This document shows, piece by piece, positions 1-8,572 of a stretch of DNA of 43,709 nucleotides. Location of the stretch: positions 1 to 43,709 of the forward strand of contig NZ_CALMFY010000092.1 of assembly GCF_937863485.1 (NCBI RefSeq). Direction: 5' to 3'. The notes beneath the pieces are model-generated. The model searched no databases. It had not been told where the DNA came from and saw nothing but the letters and a program-made list of their open reading frames with translations. The first letter of the stretch is position 1. Each line of letters begins with the position of its first letter. The DNA comes from an uncultured Nostoc sp. (lineage in GTDB: Bacteria; Cyanobacteriota; Cyanobacteriia; Cyanobacteriales; Nostocaceae). The translations under genes and the position numbers were made by a program.

Positions 1-66
1 TCACCCGTTAATGTACTGATATCACTGTACCTCAGTTACCTGCAATCTGCTGTAACTAAATTAAAT

Positions 67-453
67 ATGAACGATGATAAAGCGGCATTGTTTGCGGCAC
101 TGTGTCAGGCTGGTATTAAGCACAGTCCAGAAAATATTGTGCGGATTGCCAAGCAAGCTGATGGCAAAATCGTATTTTTAGAAGAGGGCAAAGCTGGTAG
201 AAGAGGAAGGGGACTAGCACACATCTTAGAGAGACATCAAGAGGACTTTGCCAGACGTGGAATCTCCGAAAATGAAATCCCGGATGCTGTTATGGCTGCT
301 GTGACAAGAGGAAAGTTTCTGGGTTATCAAGGAACAATAGAACCTCGCCGGGAAATCTATGAAGTAATTTTTAATGGACAAACACAATATATTGCAATGA
401 GTGTGGGCGATAATGGTTATATAGTCGGAGCTAATCCCGCCTCGTTACCATAA
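67..453 (+). CDS. Toxin-like nuclease domain protein (BECR/EndoU-like, tentative)
   Basis: A 128-residue protein whose central motif GLAHILERH, followed by a DF..RGI segment, a short basic strand pair and a NGYIVGANP ending, resembles the C-terminal nuclease domains of bacterial polymorphic toxins and phage-type BECR RNases. The His-rich GLAHILERH segment (about residues 49-57) would carry catalytic residues. A small acidic protein starts 16 nt downstream and looks like its immunity partner. No clear Shine-Dalgarno precedes the ATG. The reading frame stays open from this ATG back to base 1, so the domain may be the tail of a longer toxin that begins outside the window; 22 open codons can also occur by chance. 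The family assignment is by pattern only and the function is inferred. Confidence 0.55.
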   Translation: MNDDKAALFAALCQAGIKHSPENIVRIAKQADGKIVFLEEGKAGRRGRGLAHILERHQEDFARRGISENEIPDAVMAAVTRGKFLGYQGTIEPRREIYEVIFNGQTQYIAMSVGDNGYIVGANPASLP

Positions 454-469
454 TTTCATCTGAATAGCT

Positions 470-826
470 ATGGCAGTAAAGATAAAACTAATGGCTGATT
501 ATGGGTGCGACCCTTTATGGTGGGCAGATACTGATAAAGTTGGTAATATTGATCCAGCAAGACTGCCCCTCAGTCAAGAAACCATTAGCCATCTGAGAAA
601 ATGGGCATCTGCTTACAATGCAACATTAAATTGGCAAGATCCTGCTAACTCACCAGATTTGAGTGCAGAGGCTGAAGCGGCTTTTGAAGAAGAAGGAATC
701 AGCCTGTGGAAGCAACTGCAAACAGAGCTTGCACCTAATTATCAAGTTGTTTATTTCAGTGAGCTATTAGGCAAGGTTTTAATTCATCCTAGTGAATTAG
801 AAGTTTTACCTGCTATTCAGCAATGA
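470..826 (+). CDS. Immunity-like small acidic protein
   Basis: A 118-residue acidic protein starting KIKLMADYGCDPLWW, with a GNIDPARLPLS segment, a WASAYNATLN segment and an acidic helix. This layout is widespread among small proteins encoded directly downstream of polymorphic toxin C-termini, which supports an immunity role. It begins 16 nt after the stop of the nuclease-like gene, so co-transcription is likely. No membrane segment or signal peptide is visible, so it should be cytoplasmic and would act by binding the toxin domain. Function is inferred from neighbourhood and general resemblance; an unrelated conserved hypothetical remains possible. Confidence 0.6.
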   Translation: MAVKIKLMADYGCDPLWWADTDKVGNIDPARLPLSQETISHLRKWASAYNATLNWQDPANSPDLSAEAEAAFEEEGISLWKQLQTELAPNYQVVYFSELLGKVLIHPSELEVLPAIQQ

Positions 827-1066
827 TTTCACCTAACATAATATAAATTTAGTACAGCACCAAGAAATTTAATTGCGCGGTTACAGGAAATCAATCCTGA
901 GGTGCTATAGGCCGCCAAGGAAGCCGTCGGGGTGTAGTTTCGGGGTAATCGAGAAGATTTAGGGGTGAGGAGTCATGTATGCTCTTTACCCTCATATTTT
1001 TTATTTTAATTAGGAAATATGAGAAAGGTTAAATTGAACTAACAAAAATTTACCAAAGTAATAAGT
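827..1066. other. Intergenic region with possible gene relic
   Basis: No intact gene. Around 863-970 the + strand reads RNLIARLQEINPEVL, then a stop, AAKEAVGV, another stop and FRGNREDLGVR in one frame. This looks like a decayed coding fragment, but I cannot name its family. Confidence 0.25.
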
Positions 1067-1942
1067 ATGAATTACTCAGAACTATTAGAGATTTTTAAGT
1101 CATCTCTCATCTTAACTAATCAAGTTTTTAATTTCTTGCATAAAACTTATGAAAAATTAGATGATAAAAATAAATTAAGGCATCATATTTTATATAGAAT
1201 GAAGTCTACTAGCACAACTATTTTTCATATCTTAACTCAAAATATTGCCAACCAAAATTTTGTTGATTTTTCATCGGCAGCAATTTTAACAAGAAGCATA
1301 ATTGAGTCTTACAAAACGTTTTATTATTTAACATCTGAAGCTGGTATTGATGAAGCTGAATTGGAATTTAGATATCTCATATTTGAATCATATGATATTT
1401 TGGAAAGGCAAGATATGATTAGGGGCTTAAAAGCAGGACAAATAGAGCCAATGATAGATTTTAAAGAGCTAGATGAGCAATTAGATGAATTAAAAATCGG
1501 TATTAAGAACAATAATTTTTACAAATAGATAAAAATTATTAATGAACAAAATAAAAGATATGAAGATATTAAGGATACAAGTTTGTTTTCTTGTAAATTC
1601 AAGCGTTCTATAGCTAAAATAAATGGATGTTTTATAAAACACAAAGATATACTTTTAAAAAGATTTATAGAAATAAACCCTGGATGTGAACAGGACAAAG
1701 AAAAGATTAATAAAAGATACGAATTTTTGTATAAGTATTTATCCAATTTTGTCCATATAAGTCCCTATTCCATTTCTCAACCTTCAAACTCTATTTCAAT
1801 AGATGATTTTAAAAAAGTCATTCTTCCTATTATATTTTATTTGAATATTGCAAATGAAGACATATTAGATGCTTTTCCAGAGCTAAAAAAAGAAATACAA
1901 GTGGAAAGCAATTATCCTGATATTTTTAAAGGATTAGAATAA
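1067..1942 (+). pseudogene. DUF5677-like protein split by one amber codon
   Basis: Two open stretches (1067-1525 and 1529-1939) lie in the same frame and are separated by a single TAG at 1526-1528. Without it they would encode one protein of about 291 residues. The first half contains a SSAAILTRSIIESYKTFYYL segment (about residues 74-93) and the second half a YLSNFVHISPYS segment, both reminiscent of DUF5677-type helical proteins. The function of that family is unknown to me. The gene is much richer in A and T than its surroundings, which suggests acquisition by transfer. No insertion or deletion is needed to rejoin the halves, so this is either a young pseudogene, a sequencing error or a readthrough gene. 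It stands alone, with the decayed antitoxin/toxin locus downstream. Confidence 0.6.
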
Positions 1943-2152
1943 TTTATTCAATTTTTGAGATGTGATATTATAAACTAATCTTGATTCAAACTGAAGCATA
2001 TAAACCGATCTAAATAAAGCAATATATGGCGAACTTAACCCAGTGATTATAATTTTAGTTACTTTTATTACATTGCCGAAAGAACGATCGCGCCTCCAAC
2101 TAGTCAAGCTATTATGTACTGTAAAGCCTACAGCATTAGGAAATCTCCCACC

Positions 2153-2437
2153 ATGTCCAACCAGACAAACTTGACTGATGCTCGTAACAACCTAGCCGAA
2201 CTCTGCGCTCAAGTAGTTGCAGATAGAGAAGTAGTAATTAACCGACAAGAAGGCGAAAGCGTCGCCCTAATTGCTGTTGATGAACTAGATAGTTTACTAG
2301 AAACATTTCATTTACTTCGTTCACCTAAAAATGCAGTCCGTCTGTTAACTGCTTTGGAAAGAGCAAAAGCTAGAACTTTAAAACCTCAAAGTATCAACGA
2401 ACTACGTCAGGAGTTGGGTGTTGACGAAGAAAAATAA
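2153..2437 (+). CDS. Phd/YefM-family antitoxin
   Basis: A 94-residue protein from the ATG at 2153, with the typical order of a Phd/YefM antitoxin: an N-terminal strand-helix (NLTDARNNLAELCAQVVADR), a strand VVINRQEGESVALIAVDELD, and a LLETFHLLRSPKNAVRLL helix that leads into a C-terminal toxin-binding tail. An upstream in-frame ATG at 2114 would add 13 residues, but homologous antitoxins start close to the LTDARNNL segment, so 2153 is preferred. Such proteins bind their own promoter and neutralise a RelE/YoeB-type mRNA interferase. The toxin frame begins 3 nt downstream but is destroyed, so this antitoxin is an orphan here. It may persist as a repressor or protect against a related toxin elsewhere. 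Confidence 0.85.
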   Translation: MSNQTNLTDARNNLAELCAQVVADREVVINRQEGESVALIAVDELDSLLETFHLLRSPKNAVRLLTALERAKARTLKPQSINELRQELGVDEEK

Positions 2438-2439
2438 GG

Positions 2440-2722
2440 ATGAAACCAACCCCAAGAAAATAAAGTTCGAGATGCTATATTTCATCCAAAATTTCGGGAA
2501 GACCTCGCCTATTAAGTAGAGACAAACCGTAAAACTGCGCTTCGCGCTTTTAACTTGGTTGAAGCGATTATGCGAGATATTTTTACAGGTATTAGGAAAC
2601 CTGAACCATTGAAATACTTAGATTCAGATGCTTAGTCGCGGCGACTTACTCAAGAACACCGGATTGTTTATCTAGTAAGTGATGACCTGATTGATTTTTT
2701 TCAAGCTCGATATCACTACTGA
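2440..2722 (+). pseudogene. Degenerate YoeB/Txe-type mRNA interferase
   Basis: An ATG three bases after the antitoxin stop opens a frame that shifts early; from about 2468 another frame reads RDAIFHPKFREDLAY, then a TAA stop, VETNRKTALRAFNLVEAIMR, GIRKPEPLKYL, DSDA, a TAG stop, SRRLTQEHRIVYLV and ends FQARYHY. This is the YoeB pattern: the KPEPLK loop, the SRR..EHR..Y core and the terminal HY. Both internal stops fall where YoeB proteins usually have tryptophan (YW and WSRR). With one frameshift and two stops the toxin is dead. The catalytic Glu/Arg/His/Tyr positions can still be recognised, so inactivation came through stops and frameshift rather than loss of the core. Confidence 0.85.
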
Positions 2723-3065
2723 AATAGCACATAGCTACAAGCTACTGTGCGTCTACGATTTCTGAGAGAGCTTGTCTTGCAAAATGTTAACCTATAGCGA
2801 TCGCTGCTGCAACCCTTCCAGCGATCGCATTCCTTAACGCAGAAATTTACTGATAAATAAAAATTAATCGCGAACAAATATCACAATACAAAATTATTAC
2901 TTCGGGGATCTAATAGGCAGAATAACCCACTAAAATCAGAACCGATGTGTCTCCCATTACGAAGTAAAAAAAGCATCCCAAAAGCCTCGCAATCTCTCTT
3001 AGAGTAAAAAAGTAGATGCATGTTAATGTTTTAATCTCATTGACTTTCCCTTCACACCTTTTCCT
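2723..3065. other. Intergenic region ahead of the replication-type gene
   Basis: No gene. Two HIP1-type GCGATCGC sites lie near 2798 and 2821. An 8-bp inverted repeat (AGATGCAT at 3013-3020 and ATGCATCT at 3066-3073) brackets the 45 bp ahead of the next start codon. I saw no iterons. Confidence 0.4.
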
Positions 3066-6000
3066 ATGCATCTGCACTATTTACACCCCCAACACCTTGA
3101 AGAATTAGTCAAGAGTAGTGGTATAGACTTACACCTAGTGCAACTCAATTTTAGGTCACTCCAAGGCGTAACTGCTTATGAGTACCTATTAATTTCTGAG
3201 CTACTCCCTCGCACCAATACCGGAATGGTGAAAAGTGGATGGTTGCAGCGTTATGCTCATATCACTGAAGGTGGTTGGTGGTGTTCGGGGTTAGACCCTT
3301 TGAATAATTGGCAAATGATGGAATGGGGATGCTTTAAGCCAAACCAACCCCGACAGAATCACAATGGTAAGTCCATCAAATATGAACATCCCCCCAGCAC
3401 GCCAACACGGGTGTTTTGTTTGCGGGTAACCCTGCAAGTGTGGCAGCAAGTCGCTAGACGTTACAATCTGGTCATGCCTGACAATATCACCATTACTGCT
3501 GATGGTGAAGTTGAAGGCTTTTGGCAATGGGTGATGCAACAGAACATTCCCCTCCTTCTCTGCGAGGGTGTGAAGAAAGCAGCCACACTGTTGACGCAAG
3601 GATATGCAGCTATTGCGATTCCCGGAATTACCAGTGGTTATCGGGTTGTCAAAGACGAATTTGGTAAAGTTACCCGTCGTCAGCTGATTCCCGACTTAGC
3701 AGCGTTTGCAATTACAAAGCGTAGCTTTTATATTTGCTTTGATTTTGAAACTCAACCTAAAAAAATTGCTGCTGTAAATAATGCTATTTCCCAGCTTGGT
3801 TGTTTATTCCAGCAAAAAAATTGCCCTGTTAAAGTCATTGAACTTCCAGGAATGGAAAAAGGAGTTGATGAGTTTATCGTTGATAAAGGTGCAAGTAGTT
3901 TCGATAAAATTTATCGTCAAAGTATTGATTTAGAAATTTATCTTGCTCAAACCAAACCCCACACCGAGTTAAGCATTCCTGCTGCACTCACCTTCAACCG
4001 CCCTTATATAAGTGAAATACCTTTCCCCACTTCTGGATTAGTAGGAGTCAAATCAGCAAAAGGAACGGGTAAAACTACAGCACTGCAAGCCGTTGTTCAG
4101 CAAGCAAAAAGCATAAATCGACCTGTTTTGTTAATTACTCACAGAATCCTACTAGGAAGATTTTTGTGTGAAAAAATTGGTATTCAATGGGGAACACATA
4201 AAGAAGATACGGATAAAAGAATTGATAAAACACTTACTCCCGCTCCTCCCATCCTCCGCTCACTCTCTCCTCAGCAATCTCTTGGATTGTGCGTTGACTC
4301 TATTTGGAAACTTAACCCTGAAAATTGGCGTGGGGCAATAGTAATTTTAGATGAAGTAGAGCAATCTTTGTGGCATCTATTAAACAGTAATACTTGTAAA
4401 AACAAGCGTGTAAAAATCTTAAAATTATTCCAGCAATTAATTTCCACAGTTTTAACAACTGGGGGGTTAGTAATTGCCCAAGATGCTGATTTATCAGATG
4501 TGTCACTTGAATATTTACAGGGATTGGCAGGAATTAAATTAACACCTTGGGTAGTTCTCAACCAGTGGAAACCTCAGCATGGGTGGGACGTAACTTTTTA
4601 TGATTCGCCGAACCCAACACCGCTAATTCACCAACTGGAATTGGATTTACTTGCTGGACGTAAATGTTACGTTACTACCGATAGTCGGGCTGGGCGTTAC
4701 AGTTGTGAAACAATTGAACGTTATCTGAAAGAGCGGTTACAAAAATTACGACGGCAATTTCCTAAAACTTTAGTAGTTAGTAGCCACACTACAAACACAC
4801 CTGGTCACGCAGCGGTTGATTTTATTGCAGCTATCAATCAAAAAATCTCTGAATATGACGGCGTTTTTGTTACCCCTAGTCTTGGTACAGGAATTAGTAT
4901 TGATGTCCAACATTTCGACCGAGTTTATGGCATTTTTCAAGGGGTAATTCCTGACTCGGAAGCAAGACAAGCATTAGCGAGAGTGCGGGATGATGTTCCA
5001 CGTATTGTCTGGTGCGCTAAACGAGGTATTGGCTTAATTGGTAGTGGTAGTACAAATTATCGCTTGCTATCTGATTGGTATCAGGAAAATCAAAAAGAAA
5101 ACTTAGCTTTGCTTAGTCCATTACATAAAATAGATGTAGATTTACCTTTAGTTCATGACCCGATTCATTTGCGAACTTGGGCTAAGTTATCTGCAAGGGT
5201 AAATGCCTCTATCCGCCTCTACCGTCAATCGATGCAAGATGGTTTGATTGCTGATGGACATCAAATTCAGATGCGGAGTAATGCTGTTCACAATAATATT
5301 ATTCGAGATTTACGCCTGGCCTTTTTGGCAACTGATGCTGATGATTTAGCTACCCGCAGAAGATTAATTTTAGAAATTGTCAAAGTTCAAAAAGATTGGA
5401 CGCAAAGCCGTCAAAAAGCTAAAGAAATTAAACGCAAAATTCAAGATATTAAGCAGCAAAATCAACTATCGCTAGCAGCTGCTGTAGCTAATGCTCAAGA
5501 TATCGATTATGTAGAATATGAGCAGCTATTAGTGAAGCATTCCCTGACTGATGGAGAACGCAACCAAATTAACAAATATGTTCTCAGACAAAAATATGAG
5601 ATAGAAGTTACTCCTTGGCTGAAGTTGCAGGATGACCACGGATATTATCCTCAACTGTTAATTCACTATTATTTAACTCACGAAAGCGAGTATTTTCATG
5701 TTAGAGATGAGCAAGAATGGCATCAGCAATTATCTTGGGGTGAAGGGAAAGTTTTTCTACCAGATTTAAAAACTTATACGCTCAAAGTTGAGGCAATGAG
5801 AGCCTTAGGAATGCTTCAGTTTCTCGAAGCAGAACGAGAATTTACTGAGAGTAATCCAGATTTGATATTGCTGAAAAATGTTGTTTTTCAGCATAGTAAG
5901 CATATTAAAAGAGCGCTTGGTATTAACTTAGTTGGGGAGAAAGAGCAGGTTTCGGCAATAAAAATACTCAGCCGACTGTTAAATTTGTTGGGTTTGAAAC

Positions 6001-6203
6001 TAAAGCGGGTAAATGAGGTTTATCAAATCGACCTGCAAACGCTTTATGATGGCAGAGAGAAAATATTTGCAGTTTGGCATCAACGGGATGAGTTGATGTT
6101 GGCTCATGTTAAGAGTGTTGGCTATGAGTTGCCTGATTATTCTTCAGACTGGAAGCTTGAAATTATTCAAACCAAGTCTTATGCCGCAGTGGTCAACAAA
6201 TAA
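3066..6203 (+). CDS. Plasmid replication protein, CyRepA1-like (TOPRIM-like plus helicase)
   Basis: A 1045-residue protein. The N-terminal part (about 160-275) looks like a DUF3854/TOPRIM-type module: LLLCEGVKKAA near 163-173, FDFE near 225 and GVDEF near 266. A helicase-type NTPase follows, with Walker A KSAKGTGKTT at 329-338 and Walker B IVILDEVE at 425-432; further on, TPSLGTGISID and QALARVRDDVPR resemble late SF2 motifs. This pairing of a primase-like and a helicase-like module is the pattern of the cyanobacterial plasmid initiator family called CyRepA1. It would act in the cytoplasm on an origin. Length is full and no frame damage is visible. There is no partition gene nearby and the surroundings look chromosomal, so this may be an integrated plasmid remnant. 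A phage or ICE helicase-primase is the alternative. Confidence 0.7.
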   Translation: MHLHYLHPQHLEELVKSSGIDLHLVQLNFRSLQGVTAYEYLLISELLPRTNTGMVKSGWLQRYAHITEGGWWCSGLDPLNNWQMMEWGCFKPNQPRQNHNGKSIKYEHPPSTPTRVFCLRVTLQVWQQVARRYNLVMPDNITITADGEVEGFWQWVMQQNIPLLLCEGVKKAATLLTQGYAAIAIPGITSGYRVVKDEFGKVTRRQLIPDLAAFAITKRSFYICFDFETQPKKIAAVNNAISQLGCLFQQKNCPVKVIELPGMEKGVDEFIVDKGASSFDKIYRQSIDLEIYLAQTKPHTELSIPAALTFNRPYISEIPFPTSGLVGVKSAKGTGKTTALQAVVQQAKSINRPVLLITHRILLGRFLCEKIGIQWGTHKEDTDKRIDKTLTPAPPILRSLSPQQSLGLCVDSIWKLNPENWRGAIVILDEVEQSLWHLLNSNTCKNKRVKILKLFQQLISTVLTTGGLVIAQDADLSDVSLEYLQGLAGIKLTPWVVLNQWKPQHGWDVTFYDSPNPTPLIHQLELDLLAGRKCYVTTDSRAGRYSCETIERYLKERLQKLRRQFPKTLVVSSHTTNTPGHAAVDFIAAINQKISEYDGVFVTPSLGTGISIDVQHFDRVYGIFQGVIPDSEARQALARVRDDVPRIVWCAKRGIGLIGSGSTNYRLLSDWYQENQKENLALLSPLHKIDVDLPLVHDPIHLRTWAKLSARVNASIRLYRQSMQDGLIADGHQIQMRSNAVHNNIIRDLRLAFLATDADDLATRRRLILEIVKVQKDWTQSRQKAKEIKRKIQDIKQQNQLSLAAAVANAQDIDYVEYEQLLVKHSLTDGERNQINKYVLRQKYEIEVTPWLKLQDDHGYYPQLLIHYYLTHESEYFHVRDEQEWHQQLSWGEGKVFLPDLKTYTLKVEAMRALGMLQFLEAEREFTESNPDLILLKNVVFQHSKHIKRALGINLVGEKEQVSAIKILSRLLNLLGLKLKRVNEVYQIDLQTLYDGREKIFAVWHQRDELMLAHVKSVGYELPDYSSDWKLEIIQTKSYAAVVNK

Positions 6204-6283
6204 TTACAAATTGTGAATATCCTGTAGCCTAATATCTACCTAATATATATAGGACTGATATTTGATTTTTGAAATATACGTAG

Positions 6284-6310
6284 GGTGCGTTAGCCTTTGG
6301 CTAACGCACC
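6284..6310. repeat. 12-bp perfect hairpin (GGTGCGTTAGCC type)
   Basis: GGTGCGTTAGCC, a three-base TTT loop and the exact reverse complement. It matches the general look of dispersed Nostocales palindromes. It sits 80 bp after the replication gene and has no T-run, so a role as terminator is doubtful. Confidence 0.75.
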
Positions 6311-6530
6311 ACCTCTGATTCTAGGTGCCGTACTCAAGGGCGATAACACAACGCCAGTCCGCTCAAGTCGGGAAACCCGCCCAGACGGCTGGCTCCCCTA
6401 CATATACTTAGATTTTTTCACGCAATCAAGTCGGATTGCTATAGTGGTGATGCTGTCATGCTTCTAAAATGCAGCATTTAAATCATTTCAAAAATACAGC
6501 ACTTACGATGCCTGCGGCAGTTAAGGCAAG

Positions 6531-6595
6531 AGACGCGATAAATCGCCCTCTCTACAAAGGACTGATTATTGTAAAGACGGCGATTTATCGCGTCT
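6531..6595. repeat. Inverted repeat with 17-bp arms (GACGCGATAAATCGCC type)
   Basis: Arm AGACGCGATAAATCGCC at 6531-6547 is exactly complementary to 6579-6595, with a 31-base spacer. Related palindromes built on GACGCGAT/ATCGCGTC occur at 34420-34439 and, degenerated, near 23033-23062 and 34555, so this is a dispersed family. Confidence 0.75.
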
Positions 6596-6706
6596 TTGCG
6601 ATCTAGGGCGTGTCATCAAAAAACCTTATCCGAACCGTATTGCCTACGCACCTGCAAAATGTGGGACTTACAGCAGTTTTCATTTCTTTGAACCACATAG
6701 ATTGTA

Positions 6707-6927
6707 GGCACAGCATAGCTCATTGGTGTCAACTTAAGCTGAAAGCCAGTAAGCGAAAAAGCTTTTAGAGATTGTCTCGTTCGCAGTTTCTGACTGGGAA
6801 TGCCTAATGTGAGGCTCCGCCTCAAGACTAGCGGCACCGCAATGAAAGAGCATTTCCAGCCAGAGGCTCTTAACGAGGTTTTAAAAGAGTTTTAACTTAA
6901 GTTGACACCAATGAGCATTGCTGTGCC
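6707..6927. mobile_element. MITE-like element with 32-bp terminal inverted repeats
   Basis: Bases 6707-6738 and 6896-6927 are inverted copies of each other over 32 bp with two mismatches; the shared core is CATTGGTGTCAACTTAAG. The 157-bp interior has no transposase and carries a GAGGCTCCGCCTC hairpin and a GACTGGGAATGCC segment typical of dispersed cyanobacterial repeats. Size and structure fit a non-autonomous transposable element or the internally deleted remains of an insertion sequence. The flanking bases continue the symmetry with a 2-bp gap, and no target duplication is obvious. Confidence 0.65.
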
Positions 6928-7213
6928 CCTACACCGTGGTCTATTTACCTGAAAATAGCTATAAGTATGATTGCTTTAGAAAATCAAGATTCCAAGACCG
7001 GATCACAACCTGAACTAATGGAAGCGATCGCTATATTTTACTTAAGTAGAACGGCGTAAATAATTAAAAGTTTGTAGTATACCCCTTTGGATATCTTGCT
7101 ACGCGAACAAAAAAGGGCTTGAGTCGCTTACTACAAACTTAATTACAATAACTTTACATTGCAAAACACATAGTTTAATTTATTCCCGCCGACTTACTTA
7201 CCTATCCCAATTT

Positions 7214-7498
7214 CTACTTTGCCTTCACCCGCGCCTGCTTCACCATCGCAATTAAAGTTTGATGGGCATCTTCCGCATCTGCTAAAACATGATCAAACTG
7301 AATGCGGACTGGCACAGCTTCCCCATTCACTTGCGCTGTTAAATCCATACCTTGTGCATCAATTGACAGCATTTGTGCTGCGAGCGCATCTGTTATACCG
7401 CCAAAAGACTTAGCATAAACAACTATGGCATCAGCATGATCATCATTCATATGCTTGCAGATGCGCGAACTAATATCAGCAGAGAAATCCTTAGACAT
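7214..7498 (-). CDS. DUF2470 domain protein
   Basis: A 94-residue protein with KHMNDDHADAIVVYAKSFGG at residues 15-34, the hallmark of DUF2470. This domain is also the C-terminal piece of HugZ-type heme-utilisation proteins and of some pyridoxamine-phosphate-oxidase-like proteins; here it stands alone. The second half (MLSIDAQGMDLTAQVNGEAV then VRIQFDHVLADAEDAHQTLI) completes the domain, so it is full length. It is predicted to be soluble. It is transcribed away from the phosphatase gene, with 258 bp of non-coding DNA between them. A role in binding heme or tetrapyrrole is plausible from the family but not shown by the sequence. Confidence 0.85.
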   Translation of the reverse strand: MSKDFSADISSRICKHMNDDHADAIVVYAKSFGGITDALAAQMLSIDAQGMDLTAQVNGEAVPVRIQFDHVLADAEDAHQTLIAMVKQARVKAK

Positions 7499-7756
7499 TG
7501 TTGAGATAAAAATTTAGCAATACAGCAACAGCTTACATTTTAAGATTTTAAGCTAACGCGGGTGAAATTTGCTGATTTTCTTTCTTAACAGTAAAAAATA
7601 TGTATTTTACCCTATCTTCATCATTAATATATTTTATTTTTAGGATAATAATTAAATTAAAATAAAAATTATTCAGTATTTTTACCTTCCATTACGGAAA
7701 CCAGACAGCTTAAACTGTAGCAGAAGTATTAGCCAAACTATTGAAGCTAAGAGATA

Positions 7757-8512
7757 ATGAGCGAAATTAGCCCCAGACGAATTGTAATTGGGGATGTGCA
7801 TGGTCACTATGAAGGTTTGATGACATTGTTGGAGGCGATCGCCCCCACCTCAGATGATCAAGTCTATTTTTTGGGAGACTTAATTGATCGCGGTCCTCAT
7901 AGTGCACAAGTAGTTAATTTTGTCAAACGACATAACTACCCATGTTTGCTGGGAAATCATGAGCAGATGTTATTAAACATTCTGACTAACGAAAGAACTT
8001 CCTCCCCGACGATGCAAGCATGGTTGTATAGTGGGGGGCGAGCTACCGTAGCCAGTTACCACGAGGCTACAATTCCTGATGACCATCTGGATTGGTTGAA
8101 GACTTTGCCTACATATCTCGACTTGGGGGATATTTGGTTAACTCATGCTGGTGTTGACCCTTGCAAGTTGGTGACAGAACAAACTGCCGATCAACTGTGC
8201 TGGATACGAGAGGAATTTCATAGTATTGAAAAACCCTACTTTCCCGATAAGCTAATTATCATCGGTCACACCATTACCTTTACTCTGCCGGGTGTTTCTC
8301 CTGGTAAACTGGCACAAGGACAAGGATGGCTAGACATAGATACTGGCGCTTATCATCCCCGGAGTGGCTGGTTGACTGGACTGGATGTCACAAATAACTT
8401 AGTTTATCAAGTTAACATTTTTAAAGACTATCTTCGCGCCCTGCCCTTAAAAGATGTAGTGATCAGAGTTGATCCAGCCAAAATCAAAGTTGATCGCCGC
8501 TACAAGAATTGA
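7757..8512 (+). CDS. PPP-type metallophosphoesterase (serine/threonine phosphatase-like)
   Basis: A 251-residue protein with the three PPP signature blocks: GDVHG at residues 12-16, GDLIDRG at 40-46 and GNHE at 66-69. Later blocks are LTHAGVDP and IIGHT. These residues bind two metal ions and hydrolyse phosphomonoesters. Family members include bacterial Ser/Thr or Tyr protein phosphatases of the PrpA/PphA kind and Ap4A hydrolases; the sequence does not decide which. The length is usual for stand-alone PPP enzymes. It has no signal peptide, so it is cytoplasmic. It is a single gene converging on the M48 protease gene. Confidence 0.9.
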   Translation: MSEISPRRIVIGDVHGHYEGLMTLLEAIAPTSDDQVYFLGDLIDRGPHSAQVVNFVKRHNYPCLLGNHEQMLLNILTNERTSSPTMQAWLYSGGRATVASYHEATIPDDHLDWLKTLPTYLDLGDIWLTHAGVDPCKLVTEQTADQLCWIREEFHSIEKPYFPDKLIIIGHTITFTLPGVSPGKLAQGQGWLDIDTGAYHPRSGWLTGLDVTNNLVYQVNIFKDYLRALPLKDVVIRVDPAKIKVDRRYKN

Positions 8513-8572
8513 GTATCATTCGAGATCGGAAGATGAGGGAGATGGGGCAGAAATGACCCTTGACTCTTGACT

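Larger units (their letters stand above)
6204..7213. other. Repeat-filled intergenic region
   Basis: About 1 kb without a convincing gene. Besides the hairpins and the MITE-like element listed separately, it has a repeat segment near 6335-6402 (CAAGTCGGGAAACCCGCCC) of a type scattered in Nostoc genomes and a 30-codon open stretch at 6967-7059 that I could not assign. An inverted repeat pairs AAGTTTGTAGTA (7068-7079) with TACTACAAACTT (7129-7140). Confidence 0.6.

Noticed and set aside
6616..6837. Minus-strand 73-codon frame across the MITE-like element
   Set aside because: It runs through a terminal inverted repeat and has no protein-like character.
6967..7059. Thirty-codon frame starting MIALENQDSKTGSQPE
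   Set aside because: It is short, has no Shine-Dalgarno or family resemblance, and lies among repeats.
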